13,518 nt of DNA from positions 1 to 13,518 of the forward strand of contig JAJYRY010000017.1 in NCBI GenBank assembly GCA_021793855.1. The letters are read 5' to 3'. Source of the stretch: Thermoplasmata archaeon. GTDB lineage: Archaea; Thermoplasmatota; Thermoplasmata; Thermoplasmatales; GCA-001856825. This document shows positions 7,546-13,518 of the stretch, one piece after another (within the stretch, counting starts at the first letter, position 1; the number at the start of each line of letters is the position of its first letter). The notes beneath the pieces are model-generated. The model made no database searches, was not told the DNA's origin, and saw nothing but the letters and a program-made list of their open reading frames with translations. The translations under genes were made by a program, and so were the position numbers.

Positions 7546-7557
7546 TTTTAAGATAAA
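7546..7557 (-). promoter_or_regulatory. TATA box of the SRP RNA gene
   Basis: On the minus strand this reads TTTATCTTAAAA, centred about 22 bases before the predicted RNA 5' end at 7530 and therefore near the standard archaeal TATA spacing. It begins two bases beyond the stop codon that ends the decayed remnant on the same strand. The spacing also suggests the real transcription start may lie a few bases downstream of 7530. Confidence 0.6.
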
Positions 7558-7558
7558 C

Positions 7559-8017
7559 TTATCGTTCTGACATTTCTCTAGCCATTCTTTCCTTCATACA
7601 TATCATTGATTTCAGGAATTCAATGGGAACTAATGGAGTCTTTCCATCTCCAATAGTACCAACCTGATTCCAGTGGCATATGGATTCAGTATCCCAGACC
7701 ATTTGGCATTATCGAAAACCTGCAAATTGCCATGATTCCTATCCTTTCCTCCATAACATTCATTACGCAATAGTGGGATATTTATTTCTCAGTCTATTTG
7801 AAGCTTAGCTGTCTTATCACTTCTCCCATGAAGAATGGTCCATTCTTCCTTACCCCCTCTTAGCTTACATTAATATCCATACCACTGGCTTGACCTTCAC
7901 ATCCTGAAGTTCCGGTGGAGCGCTCGAATCGACTGCCCATCCACTTTGCCCATTTATCAGTTAGTCAATTTGTACAAGTGCATCCCCTAAAACCCTGAGT
8001 TCAGGCACGATGATTCC
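7559..8017 (-). pseudogene. decayed protein-coding remnant, origin unknown (possibly a transposase)
   Basis: This stretch of nearly 500 bases has no intact long frame, but the minus strand contains consecutive protein-like pieces in changing frames. From 8017 a piece beginning GIIVPELRVLGDALVQID runs to a stop at 7963-7961. It continues in the same frame from 7960 to 7868 with NGQSGWAVDSSAPPELQDVK and ends in PVVWILM. Around 7857-7798 a shifted frame reads KNGPFFMGEVIRQLSFK. A final 47-codon open piece from 7702 ends at a stop at 7561-7559, with IGDGKTPLVPIEFLKSM and a charged MKERMAREMSER tail. Such a string of broken pieces at a junction is typical of a degraded mobile-element gene, but I cannot name the family. 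The last piece could alternatively be a small intact gene. No terminal inverted repeats were identified. Confidence 0.45.
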
Positions 8018-8048
8018 TCATGAAGAGCGACATTGGTCACCCTTAATA

Positions 8049-8768
8049 TCACTCCCTCCATCTGATAAATTTCCTCCCAAGGAGGGTCAGTATTACTGTT
8101 TCTATTAGGAGTATGAATATCATGGAAACCTGGAAAGGTTCCAATCCCACTATTCCCTGGATAAGAACTGCAGCCGGGGTTACCGGAGATATAGACAGGA
8201 TGTAAATTACACCTTGCGGCAGGAAGGTATAGGGGTAGAAGGTAGGCGGGAGGACAGTCATTATTATAGAGAGTATTGCCGTTATCCCCCAGACATTTCT
8301 TATGTGCTTGAGCAGGCCTGCAATTATGAACGAGAGATTTGATATTGTAAGCGTTAGAAGCACCAAAACTGCTATAACCTGCAAAGCAGAAGATAGCATA
8401 AAAACCTTGAAATACGCTCCTAGAACGGCATAAAGTGCAATGCCTGGAAGGGAGAATACTAGATAGCTCAAGGAAAGTGCAAACATGTAATCCTGAGATG
8501 TTATTCTTGTAGCAACAAAGAGGTCCTGTATCCTTATCTGGATCCTGAAGAACGCTGCGTCCGCTGCTCCGTTTATGCTGTTGGCTGCAACTATTGCTAT
8601 GGGTCCGCCTGCAATTGCATAAGCTATTAGTGTTCCGTGTGTGAAAATCGTCACCATAAACAGAAGAGTGAGAGGAAGGGATAGGGAAGCGACAAGGTAA
8701 GACGGCCCCCTCAATATAATGTAGAATCCATAGTACCAGGCAAAATAGAGAATGAACTTAGGATTCAA
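8049..8768 (-). CDS. ABC-2 type transporter permease
   Basis: Membrane subunit of an ABC exporter, partner of the ATPase encoded just upstream. The 239-residue protein has about six hydrophobic segments (roughly 22-45, 46-66, 95-118, 125-150, 155-185 and 210-230) and no large soluble domain, the layout of ABC-2/DrrB-like permeases, which export drugs, lipids or other amphiphiles. The frame opens with TTG at 8768, overlapping the ATPase gene by 11 bases; a run of G residues (AGGGGG, 8780-8775) lies six bases before it as a probable ribosome binding site, and no ATG is available nearby. Translational coupling with the ATPase is likely. The substrate cannot be inferred. The stop lies about 30 bases from the decayed remnant downstream. 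Confidence 0.85.
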   Translation of the reverse strand: MNPKFILYFAWYYGFYIILRGPSYLVASLSLPLTLLFMVTIFTHGTLIAYAIAGGPIAIVAANSINGAADAAFFRIQIRIQDLFVATRITSQDYMFALSLSYLVFSLPGIALYAVLGAYFKVFMLSSALQVIAVLVLLTLTISNLSFIIAGLLKHIRNVWGITAILSIIMTVLPPTFYPYTFLPQGVIYILSISPVTPAAVLIQGIVGLEPFQVSMIFILLIETVILTLLGRKFIRWRE

Positions 8769-9597
8769 GCAATACCCCCTTTGAGAGGAAGATGTCGTCC
8801 AAATTTATCCTCTTGATATCGTACCCCTTTGCTATGAACTCGTCGACCCTTTCCTTTTCTATGTATTTTATTGCAACATTTGCAATCTTTATGTCGTATT
8901 CCTCTCCGTCCATCTTCTCTGCCCTCATCTTGCCACCGAATGAAGACAGAAGATTTCCTATAGCCCCATGAGTAATTATGTTCCCCTGATCTATCACCAC
9001 TACCTCGTTGGAAAGCTCTTGCGCCTCCTCCATGTAGTGGGTCGTGAGTATGATCTTGGACGATAGCCGCTTTATTGCAGACCAGACTTCTATTCTTGAA
9101 AGCGGATCCAAGCCTGTTGTTGGCTCATCTAGAAATATTACTGGTGCTTTTGCAGCTAGTGCCATAGCCACGAAAACCTTCCTCTTCATCCCTCCAGAGA
9201 GTGTGTCTGATGGAGCATTTCTGTAGTCATACAGCTCAAGCTCATCCAAGGCCTGCTTAGATTCCTCTCTTGCCTGAGATGCGGTGAACCCCCTGGCCAT
9301 AAGGTATAGCTGCATCTGCTCAAGGGGTGAAAGTATTCCAATTAACTGTGATTCCTGCGGGATACTGCTGATTATCTCCCTGACCTTCTTTGTCTCTTTG
9401 AGGATGTCAAGTCCTTCTATCGTCGCTGTTCCTGTGGTTGGAAACAATTGTGTGGACAGTATCCTTATAAGAGTTGTTTTCCCGGCACCATTTCTTCCTA
9501 TAACTGTGGTTACCCTTTCCCTAAGCGACGCAGTTATTCCCTTAAGTGCATAGGTACGTCTGTCATACCTCTTTGTAACTTCTTGAATTTCAATCAT
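8758..9597 (-). CDS. ABC transporter ATP-binding protein (DrrA/CcmA-like exporter ATPase)
   Basis: ATPase subunit that powers the neighbouring ABC-2 permease. The 279-residue sequence carries every nucleotide-binding motif in order: Walker A GRNGAGKT (34-41), Q-loop glutamine Q81, signature LSGGM (133-137), Walker B VIFLDEP (153-159), D-loop TGLD and the switch histidine H187 in ILTTHYMEEA. The C-terminal ~80 residues form the extra domain seen in exporter-type ATPases. Its ATG directly follows the regulator's TAG stop (TAGATG, no gap), so the two are co-transcribed. The catalytic residues are intact, so it should be active. Substrate is unknown; homologues are often annotated as multidrug exporters from general similarity only. 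Confidence 0.93.
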   Translation of the reverse strand: MIEIQEVTKRYDRRTYALKGITASLRERVTTVIGRNGAGKTTLIRILSTQLFPTTGTATIEGLDILKETKKVREIISSIPQESQLIGILSPLEQMQLYLMARGFTASQAREESKQALDELELYDYRNAPSDTLSGGMKRKVFVAMALAAKAPVIFLDEPTTGLDPLSRIEVWSAIKRLSSKIILTTHYMEEAQELSNEVVVIDQGNIITHGAIGNLLSSFGGKMRAEKMDGEEYDIKIANVAIKYIEKERVDEFIAKGYDIKRINLDDIFLSKGVLLES

Positions 9598-10062
9598 CTA
9601 GGCTCTCAATTTTACAGATAATTCTTCCTTGAATATCCCCAAGCTCAGCGTTGTCCCCACTGCCCTAATTCCCCTTATCGCCCCTACCTTTTCGACTTCG
9701 AAGTCCTTCAGCTCGTTACTGTCTCTAACCTTGATCTTGAGCAGGAGGTCGCTATCTCCGGAAGTGTGATGAACATCCAGAACTTCGTCGAACCTTGAAA
9801 GCTCCTTCGCAATCCTGTCAAGCTCCTTTATGTCGCTTATTGAAATTGTTACAAATGCAGTCAGCTTATAATCAAGCTTGTCGTGGTCGATCAGCGGAAC
9901 CATCTTCTTTATGATTTCCCTGTCCTTCATTCTCTTGACCCTCTGAAATACCGTTGTAGGAGGGGACTTGACTTTCCTGGATATCTCGTTGTAACCTATT
10001 GTCGCATCCTCCCTAAGAACGTTAAGAATTCTTATGTCCAGAGAATCATACTCGCCTTTCAT
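9598..10062 (-). CDS. Lrp/AsnC family transcriptional regulator
   Basis: DNA-binding regulator of the feast/famine family. The N-terminal ~60 residues of the 154 form the AsnC-type winged helix-turn-helix, beginning with LDIRILNVLREDATIGYNEI and a recognition region around SPPTTVFQRVKRMKDREII. Residues about 66-140 form the RAM/effector-binding domain, with the conserved SGDSDLLLKI stretch. The ATG at 10062 has a TATA-like box 26 bases upstream, so its transcript is leaderless. It is the first gene of the regulator-ATPase-permease string and directly abuts the ATPase gene, so it most likely controls its own operon in response to a small molecule, perhaps an amino acid. It is also divergent from rpe with a 91-base spacer, so it could act on that promoter. 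Effector unknown. Confidence 0.9.
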   Translation of the reverse strand: MKGEYDSLDIRILNVLREDATIGYNEISRKVKSPPTTVFQRVKRMKDREIIKKMVPLIDHDKLDYKLTAFVTISISDIKELDRIAKELSRFDEVLDVHHTSGDSDLLLKIKVRDSNELKDFEVEKVGAIRGIRAVGTTLSLGIFKEELSVKLRA

Positions 10063-10082
10063 TGTAGTCCATTTTCAAAAGG

Positions 10083-10092
10083 TATTTAGAAA
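10083..10092 (-). promoter_or_regulatory. TATA box for the Lrp/AsnC-ABC operon
   Basis: On the minus strand this reads TTTCTAAATA, centred 26 bases before the ATG at 10062. The spacing predicts a transcript starting at the ATG itself. It lies in the 91-base divergent spacer shared with rpe, a natural place for operators of the encoded regulator, though I saw no convincing palindrome. Confidence 0.55.
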
Positions 10093-10118
10093 TTTTGTGT
10101 GCATCCCTAAATCGAATG

Positions 10119-10125
10119 TTTATTA
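10119..10125 (+). promoter_or_regulatory. TATA-like box for rpe
   Basis: TTTATTA lies 32 bases before the ATG at 10154 (centre to A) and 23 bases before an in-frame TTG at 10145. Transcription would start near 10146-10150, giving a very short leader to the ATG. This supports ATG 10154 as the rpe start more than the TTG. Confidence 0.5.
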
Positions 10126-10153
10126 GGCACGGAATCTATCAGGCTTGACGATT

Positions 10154-10819
10154 ATGGGAGAGCTGTCTGCTTCTATACTTGCAGCTGATCTGCTGAACCT
10201 GGAAAGGGACATAGAATTAGCCATTAAGTCTGGAGTCACATGGATTCATCTTGATATAATGGACGGTCACTTCGTCCCAAACCTAACTATGGGCATACCG
10301 TTTGGAGAAGCAATAAAGAAGAGGTTCAGTGTAAATGTGGAAAGTCACATGATGGTAGATAATCCAGACGTTCTTCTTGATCAGTATTGCTCCTTCTCCC
10401 AACTGGTTACGATCCACTATGAGGCTCCTGTTCAGACATTCAGGGTTCTAAAGGAGATTGAAAATAGGGGTTCCATGCCCGGACTCGCAATAAATCCTAA
10501 GACCCAGCTCTCTAATATAGAAGCACTACTGCCATATGTGAGATATGTACTGGTAATGACAGTTGAGCCAGGTTTCTCCGGGCAGGGAATGATAACGGAA
10601 GCTGCAGATAAGATACCCCTTCTTGTAGATTACAGAAGGAGAGAAAATCTTGATTTCCTCATTGGAGTTGATGGAGGCATAAAGAGGGAAAACATATCAA
10701 GGATAGCAAAGATGGGACCAGACATAATAGTAAGTGCATCAGCCATATTCCGTGGGAATATCGAGGAAAACGTTAAATCCCTAAAAAGTTGTATGAAGGA
10801 GAACGAAAATGGACACTGA
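10154..10819 (+). CDS. rpe: ribulose-phosphate 3-epimerase
   Basis: Interconverts ribulose 5-phosphate and xylulose 5-phosphate in the non-oxidative pentose phosphate pathway, in the cytoplasm. The 221-residue TIM barrel has the family's N-terminal SASILAAD (5-12), HLDIMDGHFVPN (32-43), SHMMV (64-68), the phosphate-binding TVEPGFSGQG (136-145) and GVDGGI (171-176). Metal ligands and catalytic acids are visible as H32, D34, H65 and D173. Length is normal. An in-frame TTG at 10145 would add three residues, but the ATG at 10154 matches the usual family N-terminus. Near the end the common GS-A-IF motif is SASAIF, a small change. The 3' end overlaps the TPR-like gene by 11 bases. Divergent from the Lrp/AsnC operon. 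In archaea that make ribose by other routes its exact flux role is uncertain. Confidence 0.95.
   Translation: MGELSASILAADLLNLERDIELAIKSGVTWIHLDIMDGHFVPNLTMGIPFGEAIKKRFSVNVESHMMVDNPDVLLDQYCSFSQLVTIHYEAPVQTFRVLKEIENRGSMPGLAINPKTQLSNIEALLPYVRYVLVMTVEPGFSGQGMITEAADKIPLLVDYRRRENLDFLIGVDGGIKRENISRIAKMGPDIIVSASAIFRGNIEENVKSLKSCMKENENGH
10796..10801 (+). promoter_or_regulatory. Shine-Dalgarno site for the TPR-like gene
   Basis: AAGGAG inside the rpe 3' end lies 7 bases before the ATG at 10809 and supports that start and translational coupling with rpe. Confidence 0.55.
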
Positions 10820-11540
10820 AATCGTCGAGAAGGCAAGGGAGCTTGAGGATAATGGAGACTTAAAGGGGTGCATAAAATATATTGATGAAAACATAGGCTC
10901 CATACAGGATGCCCTGTTTAAAACTGACATACTCAAAATTAAGTCAGAATGCTTTCTCTATCAAGAGACTCCGGATCCTGAAATGGCGAAAAAATCTGCA
11001 GAGGAAGCTCTGAAGATTTCGACGGAAAAGAACGACACGAAGAGAATTGCGGAAACTAACCTTCTTCTATCCCAGATACTTGTGCTTGAAGACAACACTA
11101 AGGCGATAGAGTATGGGAGGAAGGCCCTTGAACTTTACCAGAAAATTAATGACAAGGGAGAATACATCTATTCTCTTATTTCCCTCGCAACCATACTGGA
11201 GGATTTCAAGGAGGCATCTTCCCTTTTCGAGAAAGCTATTCAGGAAGCGGAAAGTTCCAATAATATTGACATGCTGGCACAGGCCTCAGTTAACTATGCC
11301 TATCTGCTCGTTGAACAAAAAGGCGGTGATGAACCTCTCAAGGTCCTGGAAAGGGTCATAAAAAGGATAATAGGAGAGGCAGCGAAACTGAAGAGGAAGG
11401 AGGAGAGGATAAGAGCAGTCAATAACTATTCTGAAATATTTGATGCAGCATCCGATATAGCAATGGAGCTCGACCAGTATGACCTTGCTACAAAATACGC
11501 ATCCTACCTGAACAAGGACCCGCAAGAATCCGCAAAATGA
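10809..11540 (+). CDS. TPR-like helical repeat protein
   Basis: A 243-residue acidic, wholly helical protein with no signal peptide, membrane segment or Cys/His metal site. Helix pairs of about 34-40 residues recur, with TPR-like small and aromatic positions, for example KKSAEEALKIS (about 61-71), KAIEYGRKALELYQ (97-110), EASSLFEKAIQEAE (136-149) and PLKVLERVIKRIIGEAAKL (177-195). Such proteins are scaffolds that bind other proteins; no partner or reaction can be read from the sequence. The ATG at 10809 overlaps the rpe stop by 11 bases and follows a Shine-Dalgarno site, so it is co-expressed with rpe, although nothing shows that it acts in sugar metabolism. Its TGA stop abuts the convergent gene's stop with no spacer. 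Confidence 0.8.
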   Translation: MDTEIVEKARELEDNGDLKGCIKYIDENIGSIQDALFKTDILKIKSECFLYQETPDPEMAKKSAEEALKISTEKNDTKRIAETNLLLSQILVLEDNTKAIEYGRKALELYQKINDKGEYIYSLISLATILEDFKEASSLFEKAIQEAESSNNIDMLAQASVNYAYLLVEQKGGDEPLKVLERVIKRIIGEAAKLKRKEERIRAVNNYSEIFDAASDIAMELDQYDLATKYASYLNKDPQESAK

Positions 11541-11993
11541 TCAAGAAGCTACCAGAAATCTTTCGACATCCACCCGGTTCAGCCTTGCAACAACAAGTGC
11601 TGCCACCTTTGTGCTTAGGAATGGGTTTTTGTCCCTCATCTTATTGATTTCTGATATAACATCCCTCTTGCTTTTGCCTGTTTTTTCCGTGATGAGGGTA
11701 ATCACCAAATCTGTGACATCCTCCCCATCCTTTTGGTTAACTATTGCGTTGAAATCAGGTTTATAATCCAGGCTCAACTCTATTCCGTTGATTGAGCAGG
11801 TAATTGAATAGAGGTCACCTGACTGCCTCAGGCATCTCATTTCCATGGCTATTCTTAAAAATTCCCTGACCTGATCAGGAGTAAGGAACCTCGTCTTTAT
11901 TGAAAGAATTGTCAGAATTTCTGTTTCGGAAAACTCGTACTTCCCAGTAGTTTTCTTAAGGTATAGCAGGAGCTTCCTTATCTCTTCCACCAT
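11541..11993 (-). CDS. DUF2240-like archaeal hypothetical protein
   Basis: A 150-residue protein resembling the archaeal DUF2240 family, function unknown. The N-terminal half (about 1-60) alternates helices with a short hydrophobic turn, LSIKTRFLTPDQVREFLRIAMEMRCL, compatible with a winged-helix-like fold. The C-terminal half has VTDLVITLITEKTGKSKRDV, a helix ending IsEINKMRDKN, and LSTKVAALVVARLNRVDVERFL. No catalytic motif is visible. The start ATG at 11993 is chosen over an upstream in-frame TTG at 12005 because a strong GGAGGT lies immediately before it. It overlaps the HisA-like gene by 38 bases and is the last gene of the transglutaminase operon. The family label is from general resemblance and remembered length and pattern, so it is tentative. 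Confidence 0.7.
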   Translation of the reverse strand: MVEEIRKLLLYLKKTTGKYEFSETEILTILSIKTRFLTPDQVREFLRIAMEMRCLRQSGDLYSITCSINGIELSLDYKPDFNAIVNQKDGEDVTDLVITLITEKTGKSKRDVISEINKMRDKNPFLSTKVAALVVARLNRVDVERFLVAS

Positions 11994-12450
11994 CGAAACC
12001 TCCAATCGGAACGATTATATTGCATGTACCACAATTTTGTCTGGTTGTATACAATGTTGCATTTCCATTGAACATCAATGAATCAGAGTACACTCTGCTT
12101 CCACCGTTTGAAAAGAAGAAATCAGCTATTTCCCTGTTGTCTCTTACATAAAGTATTAGTGAATCCGTATAGAACAGTGCTGCCCTCAGTTTATCCTTGT
12201 CGATAGATTCAGAAATTGTGACCATGGTCGCCCCTCCTGTTATAGAATCGGCGACATCATCCACCCTAGAAATTTCAGCATCAAGGTACAGTTCATAGAT
12301 TCCCGAAAGATCGTCGTACCTCCTGAAATTGAGCTCTCTCCCCTTCTTATAGTCTTCATCAATGAGCCACAGTGGTCCTGATTCATATTTCTCCAGGGCT
12401 CCCTCTTCCACTATCCTCCTCCTTCTCAGTGTGACTGAAGGGATTATCAT
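11956..12450 (-). CDS. short protein with weak HisA-like (TIM-barrel) features
   Basis: A 164-residue protein that starts MIIPSVTL, like the first strand of HisA, and contains a strand-loop reminiscent of HisA/HisF: YLDAEISRVDDVADSITGGATMVTIS (about 55-80), where HisA has an Asp-Gly-Gly-Ile loop. It is far shorter than HisA (about 240 residues) and lacks the second phosphate-binding site and the usual catalytic Asp pair, so it is not expected to catalyse the histidine-pathway isomerisation. The C-terminus has C140-x2-C143 in NCGTCN, then IIVPIGGF. It is codon-coupled to the transglutaminase gene (ATGA at 12450-12447) and overlaps the DUF2240-like gene by 38 bases. It may be a TIM-barrel-derived regulatory or binding protein, or the resemblance may be fortuitous. 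Confidence 0.6.
   Translation of the reverse strand: MIIPSVTLRRRRIVEEGALEKYESGPLWLIDEDYKKGRELNFRRYDDLSGIYELYLDAEISRVDDVADSITGGATMVTISESIDKDKLRAALFYTDSLILYVRDNREIADFFFSNGGSRVYSDSLMFNGNATLYTTRQNCGTCNIIVPIGGFDGGRDKEAPAIP
11998..12003 (-). promoter_or_regulatory. Shine-Dalgarno site for the DUF2240-like gene
   Basis: GGAGGT on the minus strand, about 4 bases before the ATG at 11993, inside the end of the HisA-like gene. It is the strongest ribosome binding site in the window and decides the start against an upstream TTG. Confidence 0.7.
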
Positions 12451-13518
12451 CTTCGTTCTCTAGATGTGTTAGCCATGAGGAGATTAAAAATATTATCCTG
12501 AACTAGCGCTATGGAACCAGACTGATTGAATGAGCTGACGGTATCATTTTCCTCCTTTGTCAAGTGTATACCAATGGGTGCTGTCAGTTCTGTGTGATAT
12601 GCAACCATCGCAGAGGAGTTGCCATTGTCTGTCCATTCAACAATAGAGTTTGGATACTTTACTAGGAAACCCCTTCCAAGGTCCTGCCCCCCCACTTCAA
12701 CTGTCAGGTCTATATTCACATAGTTACCGGAGCTGTTAGACAATGGAATGTAAGTTTGGACCCACGCATGCTCCCCCAACCTCACCTGGCCTCCCGTTTC
12801 CTGGATCAATAAACCATACTGCGTCCAGGATGGAATTCCTATGCTCCTACTCATTGACTCAAAGAGGTACGAAAGCTCTTCGCAATCACCCTCCTTGATT
12901 TGGTAGACCTGTTGCGCAGAAAGCGGGACATTACCCAGGTTGTAAGTGATGTTGTAATTGTAGTTCCCGACTATATAGTTGTAGATTGATCTTAACATTT
13001 CGGCGACGGTAGTATCATTTGAAGTGACCTTTAAGGTGAGATTTCTGAAGAAAGAGGGGTTGATTACCTCTAAATTTGTCCCGCTAGCGTTGAAGTACTC
13101 ATGGTGATCGTATTCCGCCTTTAGAAATTCGGGGATTTGAGATGGCACTCCCGTTGAGTTTTCGATGTTCTGCCAGCTTTTGCCATATGATGTGATGTTA
13201 TAATTGATATCTACGTAAGAATTCCCTGCACCAACAGAGAACTTCCAATATGTTCTGTTATCTGACGTATCGGTCGTTACGCTAACATCATGGGAATGAG
13301 AATTAGAGACCTGGCTCTGCTGAAGCGCATCATTTACAGTAGGGGTAAGGTAGAATGTGAAGGATTCGCTCGAAGCAAAGGTGAAGTTTCTCGAGAAACT
13401 AGTTGTTAAAACTGATGGAACCTGATACGATCCAGAGGAAGTCACTCCGTTTAAAATGCCCGGATTTTCCACAAAATAGTATAAGGTAGTGATGGCCAAA
13501 ATAACCACTATCGCAACA
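12447..13518 (-). CDS. transglutaminase-like cell-surface protein (5' end beyond window)
   Basis: A secreted or membrane-anchored protein with a transglutaminase-like (cysteine protease-fold) domain. The frame is open to the window edge, so the true start lies beyond 13518; a GTG at 13508 could start it but codons VAI precede it and the first ~16 visible residues are a hydrophobic segment (IVVILAITTLYYFV), likely a signal anchor. The catalytic triad is visible as C209 (KEGDCEELSYL), H247 (GEHAWV) and D267 (NIDLT), numbering from the GTG. Thirteen N-glycosylation sequons (N-x-S/T) are spread along the visible part. Archaeal members are thought to act as proteases or crosslinkers at the cell surface; substrate unknown. 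Its stop overlaps the HisA-like ATG (ATGA). No promoter is visible because the 5' end is missing. Confidence 0.85.
   Translation of the reverse strand, partial: VAIVVILAITTLYYFVENPGILNGVTSSGSYQVPSVLTTSFSRNFTFASSESFTFYLTPTVNDALQQSQVSNSHSHDVSVTTDTSDNRTYWKFSVGAGNSYVDINYNITSYGKSWQNIENSTGVPSQIPEFLKAEYDHHEYFNASGTNLEVINPSFFRNLTLKVTSNDTTVAEMLRSIYNYIVGNYNYNITYNLGNVPLSAQQVYQIKEGDCEELSYLFESMSRSIGIPSWTQYGLLIQETGGQVRLGEHAWVQTYIPLSNSSGNYVNIDLTVEVGGQDLGRGFLVKYPNSIVEWTDNGNSSAMVAYHTELTAPIGIHLTKEENDTVSSFNQSGSIALVQDNIFNLLMANTSRERR

Noticed and set aside
7157..7556. Open frames of 67-108 codons on both strands across 7157-7556
   Set aside because: They overlap in several frames, have no protein-like pattern, and lie on the SRP RNA gene, whose conserved motifs and closing stem explain the sequence.
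9284..9553. Plus-strand frame antisense to the ABC ATPase
   Set aside because: Lies over the Walker A and Q-loop region of a clear ATPase and has no independent features.
11994..12005. TTG at 12005 as the start of the DUF2240-like gene
   Set aside because: This TTG immediately precedes the GGAGGT Shine-Dalgarno, which serves the ATG at 11993.
1..13518. CRISPR arrays, tRNA genes, prophage or toxin-antitoxin genes
   Set aside because: No regularly spaced repeats, no tRNA-like cloverleaf, and no phage, toxin or restriction motifs were seen in reading both strands; a dedicated tool search could still find a weak case.

Overview
The window reads as archaeal chromosome, most likely from the Thermoplasmata (a Thermoplasmatales-like, moderately AT-rich genome). 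This rests on a set of archaeal or archaeal-type information and lipid genes: TiaS (tRNA-Ile2 agmatidine synthetase), the large subunit of the archaeal/eukaryotic DNA primase with its four cluster cysteines, a Fap7/AK6-type kinase, a CDP-alcohol phosphatidyltransferase, and an archaeal-type SRP RNA. Several promoters also have a TATA-like box about 26 bases before the start codon with no room for a leader, as expected for leaderless archaeal transcripts. The order-level placement is inference; no 16S rRNA is present.

Layout. (1) 71-3208, plus strand: a tightly overlapping operon of cis-prenyltransferase, tiaS, an adenylate-kinase-like gene and a CDP-alcohol phosphatidyltransferase. It mixes lipid/glycan-carrier synthesis with translation functions. 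(2) 3137-7023, minus strand: HD-domain phosphohydrolase, an unrecognised 186-residue protein, an M24 (Xaa-Pro) peptidase and priL. The priL 3' end overlaps the convergent phosphatidyltransferase by 72 bases. (3) 7222-7530, minus strand: the 7S SRP RNA gene, GC-rich, with a clear helix-8 motif, a closing stem and a TATA box. It is not an ORF region. (4) About 7559-8017: a decayed protein-coding remnant (origin unknown, perhaps a transposase) between the SRP promoter and an ABC operon. (5) 8049-10062, minus strand: an Lrp/AsnC-type regulator, an ABC ATPase and an ABC-2 permease, abutting or overlapping, which looks like an auto-regulated export operon. (6) 10154-11540, plus strand: ribulose-phosphate 3-epimerase and an overlapping TPR-like helical-repeat protein. 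(7) 11541 to the window end, minus strand: an operon of a membrane-anchored, sequon-rich transglutaminase-like surface protein (its 5' end lies outside the window), a short protein with weak HisA-like features, and a DUF2240-like protein.

Working together: the cis-prenyltransferase should supply the polyprenol carrier for N-glycosylation, and the transglutaminase-like protein at the other end of the window carries 13 N-glycosylation sequons. The phosphatidyltransferase and the SRP RNA also serve the membrane and secretion. The HD phosphohydrolase (possible dNTPase) and priL share a gene string, which may couple nucleotide pools to primer synthesis. No CRISPR array, tRNA, prophage or clear novel defence system was seen. 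The least explained items are the 186-residue protein beside the HD enzyme, the transglutaminase/HisA-like/DUF2240 operon and the decayed remnant beside the SRP gene.
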